From: an uncultured Eubacterium sp.
GTDB lineage: Bacteria > Bacillota > Clostridia > Lachnospirales > Lachnospiraceae
NCBI GenBank assembly: GCA_900550135.1
Contig: URQO01000006.1
Span: 1 to 55,793, forward strand
DNA: 55,793 nucleotides
Direction of reading: 5' to 3'
A program made the translations under genes and the position numbers. Under the pieces are notes generated by a model. The model was not told where the DNA came from. It saw nothing but the letters and a program-made list of their open reading frames with translations, and ran no database searches. Positions 7,588-15,437 of this stretch are shown here, one piece after another (the first letter of the stretch is position 1; each line of letters begins with the position of its first letter).

Positions 7588-8682
7588 ATGAACGATTATA
7601 CATACGAAATCGAGATAATACAGGATAAAAAACAAAGTTATTCAAAGGGATTTTTAATATTGCATTGGGTAGGATTAGACAATGATTTGAATATTCCAAA
7701 ACCCTATAATAAAGTTTTAGAATTTAATTTTTTAACAATTTTGGGGGATTTACGAAATCAAAAAGAACCCTATCAATATCCTTATGGACGATTACAGAAC
7801 AATCACGCCTCAAATATATCGTCAACGAATTACGAATATGAATATGGTTTTGGAGAACCTTTATATGTTGGCAATGATGAAACCTATCTTAAATTTATCA
7901 ATGAAATAAATAATATACTGATACATTATCGTAATCGAAAAATCAAAAGTCTAAACATAGTAGAGGAATTGGAAAAGAGATATAAACTAAATCTTAATTG
8001 TACAATACAAATTCAAACTCCAAATCCTTTATCTCAAATGTCAAACAATAGAGCAAAAAAATTTCCCCAATATACTTATAAAGAGTTATATTATGAATAT
8101 GGCAAAAAGAATACTATACTAACAAAAAATAAATATCTAGAAGAAGAACATAAATTTATATACAAATGCTTTTCTTTAAAGGAAGTTCTCTTATCAATTT
8201 TACACTATTTAGTTATACATTCTTATACTTTCAAAAGATGTTTTCTTTGTCAAAAAGATTATGCTAAAGGCAAAGGGCATGGACGTTTTTCGGGATGTGA
8301 CAGAATTTCTGAATATAACATCGAATCCTATTTGTCAGGGAAACAAAAAAGTGATTATTTAAAATCAAACAAAACTTGTCGAGATACCTTGAAATTTTTC
8401 AAGAGGCAAAATAGTTATGATGAAAAAAATATTACACATTATTATGATAGTACTAGAAAAAATGTTACTGAATATCGTAAAATTTATGATAAATTGTTGG
8501 AAAAGCATAAAGATAGACTTGATGAAAAACATTGTTATAATAATCTTGAGAAAATTCATTTTATTGTTTGTCCCAAAGCCAAAAACGAGATATGGCGTCA
8601 AAAAGATAAGGTTACATTTTACAAGGAACTAAAGAAACTAAACAATATACTAAGCAATAAATTATTCCTCAAAAGAAAATAA
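7588..8682 (+). CDS. element cargo protein of unknown function with a zinc-ribbon-like region
   Basis: I do not recognise a defined function. The 364-residue protein is soluble, rich in Tyr, Asn and Lys, and has no signal peptide or membrane segment. Around residues 212-270 it has a Cys pattern (KRCFLCQKDY, then SGCDR, then KTCRDTLKFFKRQ) that suggests metal binding. The arrangement is reminiscent of DUF6076-type proteins from Firmicutes, but I cannot confirm this. The start is supported by a GAAAGGTGG box. It is transcribed divergently from the mobilisation genes and is even more AT-rich than its neighbours, a sign of cargo acquired separately. An accessory or defence-like role is possible but unsupported. 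Confidence 0.75.
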   Translation: MNDYTYEIEIIQDKKQSYSKGFLILHWVGLDNDLNIPKPYNKVLEFNFLTILGDLRNQKEPYQYPYGRLQNNHASNISSTNYEYEYGFGEPLYVGNDETYLKFINEINNILIHYRNRKIKSLNIVEELEKRYKLNLNCTIQIQTPNPLSQMSNNRAKKFPQYTYKELYYEYGKKNTILTKNKYLEEEHKFIYKCFSLKEVLLSILHYLVIHSYTFKRCFLCQKDYAKGKGHGRFSGCDRISEYNIESYLSGKQKSDYLKSNKTCRDTLKFFKRQNSYDEKNITHYYDSTRKNVTEYRKIYDKLLEKHKDRLDEKHCYNNLEKIHFIVCPKAKNEIWRQKDKVTFYKELKKLNNILSNKLFLKRK

Positions 8683-8796
8683 ATCTATCCTGTAAGTTTT
8701 TGATTTTATAAATATTTGACGGAATAGCAAAATAACAGTATCTATGATTTCATAAATGCTGTTATTTTTGTTAAAATGAAATGTCTATTTTCAAAT

Positions 8797-8994
8797 TTAA
8801 TCTTCAATACTGCAATGATTAACTGCAAACTCCAATAGTATTCCAATTAATTCATTGCGACTATGCCCTGTTCTTTCAGAAATTGTATCTATATTTTCAA
8901 CTAGTCCTTCTTTTATTCTGATAGAAAACGTTTTGTAGCCATCATTCCCTCTGAATTTTTTGGATTTAATTATTAACTTATCATCACTTTTCAT
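8797..8994 (-). CDS. ribbon-helix-helix DNA-binding protein
   Basis: The 65-residue protein contains YKTFSIRIKEGLVENIDTISERTGHSRNELIGILLEFAV. This is a beta-strand followed by two helices, as in Arc/CopG-type ribbon-helix-helix repressors that bind DNA as dimers on iterated sites. It lies between the unknown cargo gene and the divergent secreted LRR gene. The intergenic gap contains three 12-bp-spaced copies of ATATGTTAT, a plausible operator. It is therefore likely to control the secreted pair, itself, or both. No toxin partner is adjacent, so an antitoxin role is less likely. Confidence 0.8.
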   Translation of the reverse strand: MKSDDKLIIKSKKFRGNDGYKTFSIRIKEGLVENIDTISERTGHSRNELIGILLEFAVNHCSIED

Positions 8995-9052
8995 AGAATC
9001 ACCTCATATATACGCTGTTAACATATATAATAATCTTGTTCTAATCATAAAA

Positions 9053-9085
9053 ATATGTTATTCTTTATGTTATAAAATATGTTAT
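9053..9085. promoter_or_regulatory. 12-bp iterated operator upstream of the secreted LRR gene
   Basis: ATATGTTAT at 9053, TTATGTTAT at 9065 and ATATGTTAT at 9077 are direct repeats with an exact 12-base period. Degenerate inverted copies flank them (GTTAACATAT near 9017, GACATATTT near 9092). Ribbon-helix-helix proteins typically bind such close-packed repeats, and one is encoded immediately to the left. Confidence 0.6.
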
Positions 9086-9124
9086 AAAGACGACATATTT
9101 AGATAATTAAGGAGGATTTTATTT

Positions 9125-10747
9125 ATGAACAAAGTAAAAAAATTATTAGCATTAATGTTTGCAATAGTATTATCTATTTCTATGATTTCTACTACAAATG
9201 TAAGTGCAGCAAAAAAAGTGAAACTAAACAAAACAAAAGCAACAATCTATATTGGAAGAACAGTTTCATTAAAACTAAAAAATAACAAGAAAAAAGTAAA
9301 ATGGACTACTTCCAACAAGAACATTGCAACTGTCAGTAAGAAAGGAAAAGTAAAGGGTAAAAAGACAGGTATGGCTACAATTATTGCTAAAGTTGGAAAG
9401 AAAAAATATAAATGCAAAGTGACTGTAAAGAAAAAAGTAACACCACAACCAACTACAATACCAACAGAGCAACCTACAACCAAGCCTATGGAAACCACAC
9501 CCCCCAATACAGAGCAACCAACAATTCCATCACAAGTAGATAATAGTAATGATGTAGAATCCCTGAAAAAAATAATTAAGGAACAAAGAGACAAAGGTGC
9601 AACAGTAAGTGAAGATATTTATAATAAAGATGAATACTACTGGTATGAAGGAAAATTATGTTCAATAGTTTGGGATGAAAAGAATTTAACAGGTAATTTA
9701 GATTTGACAGCATTAACATCTCTTATCAGTTTAAGTTGCCAACGAAACCAACTAACTGAAGTAAATATTTCTAATAAAGCGAATTTGCAATTCTTGGGTG
9801 TTGCCCAAAACCAATTAACAAATCTTGAGTTATCAATATCAAACAAAACAAATTTAGAATGGTTATGGTGCCAAGATAATAATTTGACAAATTTAGATTT
9901 ATCAAATAGCACTTCATTACAAGATTTAAGTTGTAGTAATAATCAATTGATAAACCTTAATCTTGAAAACTGTATTAACATGACAGAGTTAAGTTGCTTT
10001 GGAAATCGGTTAACAACTCTTGATATAAGTGATTGTACATTACTTACAAAAATTGAGTGTGACAGCAATCAATTGACAGCTTTAGATGCATCTCATAATG
10101 CTTTGTTGGAGCATTTACAGTGTAACGATAACAACTTATCATATTTAAATATCTCGCAGAACCCTCAATTAAATTTTTTAAACTGTGGTTCAAACAAACT
10201 AACAGAGTTAGATGTCTCAAATAGTAGAGCACTGGTAGACTTGACTTGTTGGAATAATAATTTGAATAACTTGGATTTATCAAATAATACAAAACTTGGA
10301 ATATTGCTGTGTGATGGGAATGAACTTAAGGAATTAGATTTGTCAAACAATATTAATCTATATGAATTATTTTGCTATAATAATCAATTAACTAAATTAG
10401 ATGTATCGCACAATACAGCATTAGAGGATTTGCGTTGTGGAGAAAATGATTTAAAAGAGTTAGATTTATCAAACAATTTATATTTAACAGAACTATGGTG
10501 TGGTGGTAATCAATTGGACAAATTAGATTTATCGAATAATATATTTCTGACAAGAATAAGTTGTTATGGAAATCAGTTGGAAGAATTGGATTTATCAAAC
10601 AATACAGCATTAGAAAGTTTAAGTTGTGAAAACAACCTATTAGTGGAATTAGATTTATCAAATAATACTTTACTGACTGATTTACAATGTGATGATAAGG
10701 TATCTGTTATTGGTTACCCCAATAATATACAAGGTAAAAATCGATAA
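9125..10747 (+). CDS. secreted Ig-like and leucine-rich-repeat protein (element cargo)
   Basis: The 540-residue protein has a signal peptide (MNKVKKLLALMFAIVLSISMIS, cleavage near NVSAA). A Lys-rich bacterial Ig-like (BIG_2) domain (about 30-105) contains the hallmark VKWTTSNKNIATVSKKGKVKGKKTG. After a Thr/Pro linker and a short unique region come about 16 leucine-rich repeats of 21-22 residues. Their consensus is LxxLxCxxNxLxxLDLSNNT, with a conserved Cys in nearly every unit. LRR surface proteins commonly bind proteins or glycans. No LPXTG motif or membrane anchor is seen, so wall attachment would rely on the Ig-like or basic region. An AAGGAGG box supports the start. Its stop overlaps the next gene's first ATG (TAATG). 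Confidence 0.85.
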   Translation: MNKVKKLLALMFAIVLSISMISTTNVSAAKKVKLNKTKATIYIGRTVSLKLKNNKKKVKWTTSNKNIATVSKKGKVKGKKTGMATIIAKVGKKKYKCKVTVKKKVTPQPTTIPTEQPTTKPMETTPPNTEQPTIPSQVDNSNDVESLKKIIKEQRDKGATVSEDIYNKDEYYWYEGKLCSIVWDEKNLTGNLDLTALTSLISLSCQRNQLTEVNISNKANLQFLGVAQNQLTNLELSISNKTNLEWLWCQDNNLTNLDLSNSTSLQDLSCSNNQLINLNLENCINMTELSCFGNRLTTLDISDCTLLTKIECDSNQLTALDASHNALLEHLQCNDNNLSYLNISQNPQLNFLNCGSNKLTELDVSNSRALVDLTCWNNNLNNLDLSNNTKLGILLCDGNELKELDLSNNINLYELFCYNNQLTKLDVSHNTALEDLRCGENDLKELDLSNNLYLTELWCGGNQLDKLDLSNNIFLTRISCYGNQLEELDLSNNTALESLSCENNLLVELDLSNNTLLTDLQCDDKVSVIGYPNNIQGKNR

Positions 10748-10767
10748 TGAAAGGAAAGTTAACTATT

Positions 10768-11580
10768 ATGAAAAAAATGAAATGTTGCAAATTATTATTA
10801 ACAGTTGCTATGATTTTAGGAGGAGTGTTTGCTTTATCTACAACAGCTATGGCAAATACAAGAGCTAATGCAAAGAAAATAAGTATATCAGAAACCGTAA
10901 AAGGAACGCTTTCAGAAAGTGAACCTGTCATATGGTACAAATTTGACGTACCATGCACAGGGACTATTAGATTTGAGCTTGATACAAAGTGTCGAATCAC
11001 ATCATTTATGTTGACTAAGACGGACTATCCCGATTACATTCGTTTGGCAGAGCAATATTATGATAAAGACACAATAGGAGATAATACAATCATTGCCACT
11101 ATAACAAAGGGAACATACTATTTAAAAGTTAACTCTAGTGCTGAAATAGTTGGTTTTAGTAATCTATATGGAAATTTTAGTTATGAGATTACTTTTTCAC
11201 CAACGAATTTTACTGATGGTAATTTAAAGTATAAGATAACAGGAAAAAATACAGTAACAGTTACAGGTTTAAAAGATAAATATGTACAGTCGGTAAAAAT
11301 ACCCGAAACTGCAAAAATAAAAGAATTAAACAAGAGTTATAAAGTTACAGCAATTTCGGATAAAGCTTTTAAAGGAAATTCCTTTATTAGTAAAGTTACT
11401 TTTTCTAAAAGCGTGAAGAAGATTGGAAAACAAACATTTTATAAATGTAAAAAATTGAAAAAAGTTACTTTTAAATCAAAAGTAAAATTAAGAAAAAATA
11501 CATTTAAAGGAACATCAAAGAAAATAAAATTCAAATATCCCAAAAAATATAAATTTTATTATAAATACATTCTGAAATAA
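10768..11580 (+). CDS. secreted PPC-like and BspA-type LRR protein (element cargo)
   Basis: This is the second gene of a coupled secreted pair. The ORF begins at 10747, overlapping the previous stop. The ATG at 10768 gives a cleaner signal peptide (MKKMKCCKLLLTVAMILGG) and follows an AAAGGAAAG box, so it is preferred. After cleavage near TTAMA there is a beta-sandwich region (about 30-145) with GTLSESEPVIWYKFDVP and TKGTYYLKVNSS, resembling pre-peptidase C-terminal (PPC) domains. A C-terminal BspA-like LRR_5 segment (AISDKAFKGNSFISKVTFSKSVKKIG) ends in a Lys/Tyr-rich tail. There is no catalytic motif. A role alongside the LRR protein at the cell surface is likely; the exact target is unknown. 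Confidence 0.8.
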   Translation: MKKMKCCKLLLTVAMILGGVFALSTTAMANTRANAKKISISETVKGTLSESEPVIWYKFDVPCTGTIRFELDTKCRITSFMLTKTDYPDYIRLAEQYYDKDTIGDNTIIATITKGTYYLKVNSSAEIVGFSNLYGNFSYEITFSPTNFTDGNLKYKITGKNTVTVTGLKDKYVQSVKIPETAKIKELNKSYKVTAISDKAFKGNSFISKVTFSKSVKKIGKQTFYKCKKLKKVTFKSKVKLRKNTFKGTSKKIKFKYPKKYKFYYKYILK

Positions 11581-11625
11581 AAATCAACAGTAGAATTGTT
11601 TGTATAATAATTATATATCTATAGT

Positions 11626-11666
11626 AAAAAAGAGGAATATTGCATAATGCAACATTCCTCTTTTTT
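11626..11666. terminator. bidirectional terminator at the end of the element cargo
   Basis: A perfect 13-bp stem (AAAAAAGAGGAAT with ATTCCTCTTTTTT) encloses an inner TTGCAT/ATGCAA stem. It ends transcription of the secreted pair. In the opposite direction it would stop transcription entering the element from the tRNA-Gly promoter. Confidence 0.85.
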
Positions 11667-11759
11667 ATGTCTAAAGCAACATAGGGACTTTTAATAGCCT
11701 TTCCTTTCTTTAATTTTTTGTAGTAGTGTTGCTTTTGTGTATTTCCGAGTTTCTCACGA

Positions 11760-11792
11760 GTTACTTTTTGATTACTCGGTGGTTACTTTTTA
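11760..11792. promoter_or_regulatory. candidate integrase arm-type sites, right
   Basis: GTTACTTTTTGATTAC is followed seven bases later by GTTACTTTTTA. They echo 3726-3752 at the opposite end and lie about 45-75 bases inside the attachment repeat. Confidence 0.55.
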
Positions 11793-11813
11793 AGGTTTTT
11801 ATCGTCCGAATCC

Positions 11814-11826
11814 CTTTATTTATGGG
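11814..11826. repeat. subterminal inverted repeat, right copy
   Basis: CTTTATTTATGGG is the exact reverse complement of 3683-3695. It lies eight bases inside the tRNA-side attachment repeat. Confidence 0.6.
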
Positions 11827-11834
11827 CATAATAA

Positions 11835-11907
<73 letters not shown>

Positions 11908-11939
11908 ATTGCTTGGTGTGTTTGTCACACGCAAGACAT

Positions 11940-11968
11940 ATATTACTATATAGAGTTATGTTTGTCAA
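11940..11968 (-). promoter_or_regulatory. tRNA-Gly promoter
   Basis: TTGACA (11963-11968), a 17-base spacer and TAATAT (11940-11945) on the minus strand place the start of transcription about 25 bases before the tRNA 5' end. Confidence 0.85.
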
Positions 11969-12033
11969 CAACTTTTTTCAAAAAGCATCATTTTTTTAAT
12001 TTAACTCTGCATTTAAATATTTTTAATCACCTA

Positions 12034-12767
12034 TTATTCAACTACTTCCCAAAAACCATTTTTAGTTGCGCCATGTCTTACTATTCTTCCCTGCTCTTTA
12101 AGTTTTGCAAGAATACGTTGTGCCTGTCTTTGTGTAATATCAATAGACAATGCCAGCTCTTTTGCTGACAACGTTCCATTTTGTCTTAAAAGTGAAATCA
12201 TTTTTTCTTCATTTGTTACGACATTTGTTACGACATTTGTTACGACATCATTGTTGTTCTGTGCATAACTTATTTCTACAAGAGCATCTCGAATCATTTC
12301 AAGCATAAATTCCACAAACACTGTAGATTCACCCTCATTATCTGCAATCTGCAACATTTTATAGTACTCTTCCTGATTTTCATGAATTAAAGTTTCAACA
12401 GGTAACCAGGCAAATATTTCTTTCCAGTTTTGTAGTATTAATGATTGCCACAATCTTCCTATCCTTCCATTTCCGTCCTGGAATGGATGAATAAACTCAA
12501 ACTCATAGTGAAATATGCATGATTTTACCAAAGGATGATTTGCTGATTCTTTAAGCCAATCAAACAACTGTTTCATTAAATCAGGAACATATTTTGCTCT
12601 ATTGCAAGAGATGAATGTATAGTTTTTATCCTACTTTCTCTTCTTAAAACCGGGTTAGGATTTAACGATTCAAATGTTGAAATTGAACCAACCAACTCGC
12701 CTATTTCAATTATTAAATTTGTTATTTTTTCTGTCATTGAAAACGGTGGAGCATATTTTTCGCTCAT
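12034..12767 (-). pseudogene. fic: fic family gene broken by an internal deletion
   Basis: Two minus-strand frames are parts of one Fic-domain protein. 12576-12767 gives the N-terminus (MSEKYAPPFSMTEKI to IKTIHSSLAIEQN). 12034-12576 gives RAKYVPDLMKQLFDWL, the active-site loop HPFQDGNGRIGR, and a C-terminal winged helix (GTLSAKELALSIDITQRQAQRIL). In intact relatives about 70 residues separate IEQN from VPDLM. Here they are fused within the word AGAGCAAAAT, out of frame, so the lesion is a deletion plus frameshift rather than a single base change. Intact members AMPylate target proteins; this copy is probably inactive. A threefold 12-base repeat (VVTN repeats) sits between the domains. Confidence 0.85.
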
Positions 12768-12795
12768 TTTTGTTCCTCCCTTAATTATTACTACA

Positions 12796-13557
12796 TTAAT
12801 TTAAGTCAACGATATCCAACTCTATTGGACAGTGATCTGATCCCATTACATCCTTGTGAATGTCTGCACCTTCCAGCTTGTCCTTTAATGATTCTGACAC
12901 TAAAAAGTAGTCTATACGCCAGCCTGCGTTCTTCTCTCTTGCCTTGAATCTATAAGACCACCAGCTATATCTTCCCTCATCCTCCGGATAAAAATATCTA
13001 AATGTATCTATAAATCCGGCTTCAAGCAACTCTGTCATCTTTTCACGTTCTTCATCTGTAAATCCGGCATTCTTTCTATTTGTTTTAGGATTCTTTAAGT
13101 CTATTTCCTTATGTGCCACATTTAAGTCTCCACACATTATAACCGGTTTTGTTTTTTCAAGATTCTTTAAATATACCTTAAAATCATTTTCCCATTTCAT
13201 TCTATAATCAAGTCTTTTAAGTTCATTTTGGGAATTTGGTGTGTAGCATGTAACCATATAAAAATCTTCAAACTCCAATGTTATCACACGACCTTCTTTG
13301 TCATGTTCCTCTATTCCAAGTCCATATGTAACTGACAATGGTTCTTTTTTTGTAAAAATAGCTGTGCCTGAGTATCCTTTCTTTTCAGCATAATTCCAAT
13401 ACTGATGGTAACCCGGCATATCTAATACCAACTGTCCTTCCTGCATTTTTGATTCCTGTATGCAAAAAATGTCTGCATCTATTTCATTAAAAAAATCCAT
13501 AAATCCTTTTGTAACACAGGCTCTTATTCCATTTACATTCCACGAAATTAATTTCAT
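12796..13557 (-). CDS. xth: exodeoxyribonuclease III
   Basis: The protein belongs to the EEP family of AP endonucleases, which cleave the backbone at abasic sites in base-excision repair. Family signatures in order are MKLISWNVNGIRA, FCIQESKM, VTCYTPNSQ, MCGDLNVAHKEIDL, the segment WWSYRFKAREKNAGWRIDYFLVS, and GSDHCPIELD at the end. These give the metal-binding Asn and Glu, the catalytic Asp/Asn and the final His. The frame extends to 13701, but the family starts exactly at the ATG at 13555-13557, which has an AGAGGAAA box upstream. The length, 253 residues, is normal. Confidence 0.96.
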   Translation of the reverse strand: MKLISWNVNGIRACVTKGFMDFFNEIDADIFCIQESKMQEGQLVLDMPGYHQYWNYAEKKGYSGTAIFTKKEPLSVTYGLGIEEHDKEGRVITLEFEDFYMVTCYTPNSQNELKRLDYRMKWENDFKVYLKNLEKTKPVIMCGDLNVAHKEIDLKNPKTNRKNAGFTDEEREKMTELLEAGFIDTFRYFYPEDEGRYSWWSYRFKAREKNAGWRIDYFLVSESLKDKLEGADIHKDVMGSDHCPIELDIVDLN

Positions 13558-13797
13558 ATATTTCCTCTTTTCTATTTTTCTTTTAATTCCACTTTTTATT
13601 ATACCACACAACTGATTTTTTTTAACTTTACTCATTCCAATATTTGCCTTTTTCTTCTTATTTATATATACTACTGTGTGGAATTGTGATTTTATATGCA
13701 AAAAAACTGCTTAACAGGCAACGTTATTTAGTTGCCATTAAAAGACGATTAATTTTCACACAACATATACAATGATTTTACAATTAAGGAGAAACTT

Positions 13798-14727
13798 ATG
13801 AATTCAACAAAAATCCGCCATTCTTTTACACTTGTTCTTGCAGCATTGATTTGGGGTACTGCATTTGTTGCCCAAAGTGTTGGTGGTAATGCATGCGGAC
13901 CTTACACATTTAACTGTATCCGTTCCATTATTGGGGCAGCAGTTCTTATTCCTGTTATTTTTATCCTTGATAAAATGGGATTTTCAAAGAATAAACCAAC
14001 TACTGCTAAAGAAAGAAAACTGTTATTAATTGGTGGGGTATCCTGCGGTATTGCCCTTTGTCTTGGCAGTAATGTTCAACAGCTTGGTTTGTATCTTGGA
14101 GCTTCTGCCGGAAAAGCAGGATTTCTAACAGCCTGTTATATTTTACTAGTTCCTATTTTGGGGATTTTTATGAAGAAAAAATGTGGACTTAATATTTGGA
14201 TTGGCGTTGTTTTAACATTGTGTGGGCTCTATCTTTTATGTTTTAATGGTTCTACCTCTTTTAACATTGCAGATTTATTACTGCTTCTTTGTGCATTATT
14301 TTTCTCTTTTCATATTATCATTATAGATTATTTTTCTCCAAAAGTTGACGGGATAAGAATGTCCTGTATTCAATTTTTTGTATGTGGTGTTATTACTATG
14401 ATTCCTATGTTTACATCTGATATGAAAGGATCTTTTTCAAATATCGGTGTTTGGGCACAGGGACTTTCAGATATTACTGTTTGGATTCCAATTTTATATG
14501 CAGGCGTACTTTCATGTGGCGTTGCCTATACTTTACAGATTGTAGGACAGGTAGGAGTTAATCCAACGGTTGCTTCACTTTTGTTAAGTCTTGAGTCTGT
14601 ATTTTCTGTTATTGCAGGTTGGATTATTCTAGGTGAAAAAATGGGTGTTAAACAATTATCAGGATGCCTTCTTATTTTTGTAGCAATTATACTTGCCCAG
14701 CTTCCAACAGATTTTCATAAGAACTAA
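13798..14727 (+). CDS. EamA/DMT family transporter
   Basis: The 309-residue protein has ten hydrophobic segments arranged as two EamA repeats. The first starts LVLAALIWGTAFVAQSVGG, the second IADLLLLLCALFFSFHII, with the typical SLLLSLESVFSVIAGWIILGE near the end. Family members export or import amino acids, nucleosides or other metabolites. An AAGGAG box precedes the start. Its last 41 bases overlap the convergent HAD gene on the other strand. Substrate unknown. Confidence 0.9.
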   Translation: MNSTKIRHSFTLVLAALIWGTAFVAQSVGGNACGPYTFNCIRSIIGAAVLIPVIFILDKMGFSKNKPTTAKERKLLLIGGVSCGIALCLGSNVQQLGLYLGASAGKAGFLTACYILLVPILGIFMKKKCGLNIWIGVVLTLCGLYLLCFNGSTSFNIADLLLLLCALFFSFHIIIIDYFSPKVDGIRMSCIQFFVCGVITMIPMFTSDMKGSFSNIGVWAQGLSDITVWIPILYAGVLSCGVAYTLQIVGQVGVNPTVASLLLSLESVFSVIAGWIILGEKMGVKQLSGCLLIFVAIILAQLPTDFHKN

Positions 14728-15349
14728 TATAAAGGTCTGCCAGTTTTTTTGCCTCTTCAAAGTTGTTTACTGACTTTTCATCTTTCACTGCCACAACTTT
14801 AAAGTTTCCTTTTTTTGCACCTTTAATGGCAGGAACTATGTCTTCAAATACTACACAGTTTTCTTTGTTTATATCCATTCTTCTTGCTGCCTCAAGGTAA
14901 ATGTCTGGATATTCTTTTCCACGCTTTACCTCATCCACAGTGACAATTGAATCAAAGCAGCCGATTATCCCTTCTCTTTCCAATGTTGGAATAAAAAGTT
15001 CCCTGTCTGATGATGTAGCAATAGACATTTTTCTTCCTGTTTCTCTCATTTTATGTATAAATTCTTTTGCAAATGGTTTACACTTTACTCTGCTGTGATA
15101 TTCTTTTTTTGCCATTGCAAACCATTCTCTTACCAAATCTTCAGGCTTTTCGTTGTGCAGTCCAAATCTCTCAATAGTGTACACTGCTGCTTTCATGGCT
15201 CCCATAGGAGATATTGCATCTACATAATCATCCGGCACATCAAATCCTCTGTGGCCTAAAAACTTTAAATCAACAGTATCCCACACCCAGAAACTGTCCA
15301 AAATTGTTCCATCTAAATCAAAAATTATTCCTTTTATATTTTTAAACAT
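14687..15349 (-). CDS. HAD family phosphatase, beta-phosphoglucomutase-like
   Basis: The 220-residue protein is a HAD subfamily I hydrolase. Motif I is FDLDGTILDS, followed by a helical cap, motif II ATSSDRE, the conserved Lys in KRGKEYPDIY, and motif III VVFEDIVPAIKGAKKGN. It should act on a small sugar phosphate or related phosphomonoester, or be a beta-phosphoglucomutase homologue. Its 3' end overlaps the last 41 bases of the convergent transporter gene, so the stop lies inside that gene. Substrate not inferable. Confidence 0.9.
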   Translation of the reverse strand: MFKNIKGIIFDLDGTILDSFWVWDTVDLKFLGHRGFDVPDDYVDAISPMGAMKAAVYTIERFGLHNEKPEDLVREWFAMAKKEYHSRVKCKPFAKEFIHKMRETGRKMSIATSSDRELFIPTLEREGIIGCFDSIVTVDEVKRGKEYPDIYLEAARRMDINKENCVVFEDIVPAIKGAKKGNFKVVAVKDEKSVNNFEEAKKLADLYISSYENLLEAGQV

Positions 15350-15365
15350 ATTTATCCTCTTTCTA

Positions 15366-15394
15366 TTGACACATCAGCGTTGTAGTCTTAAAAT
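15366..15394 (+). promoter_or_regulatory. promoter of the first auxin-efflux-family carrier
   Basis: TTGACA (15366-15371), 17 bases, TAAAAT (15389-15394). It shows that the frame starting at 15366 cannot be the true gene start. Confidence 0.8.
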
Positions 15395-15437
15395 AGCGTT
15401 CGGGCTTTCGCCCATTAAAATTAAGGAGATTCCAAAA

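Noticed and set aside
9247..9594. Antisense ORF over the LRR gene's Ig-like domain
   Set aside because: It is a low-complexity shadow of the Lys-rich coding sequence on the other strand.
12034..12576. Active Fic AMPylation protein
   Set aside because: The motif is intact, but the frame starts after a deletion and lacks the N-terminal part, so a pseudogene is more likely.
15366..15437. Upstream start of the AEC transporter at 15366
   Set aside because: The frame lies inside the TTGACA...TAAAAT promoter. The ATG at 15438 has an AAGGAG box.
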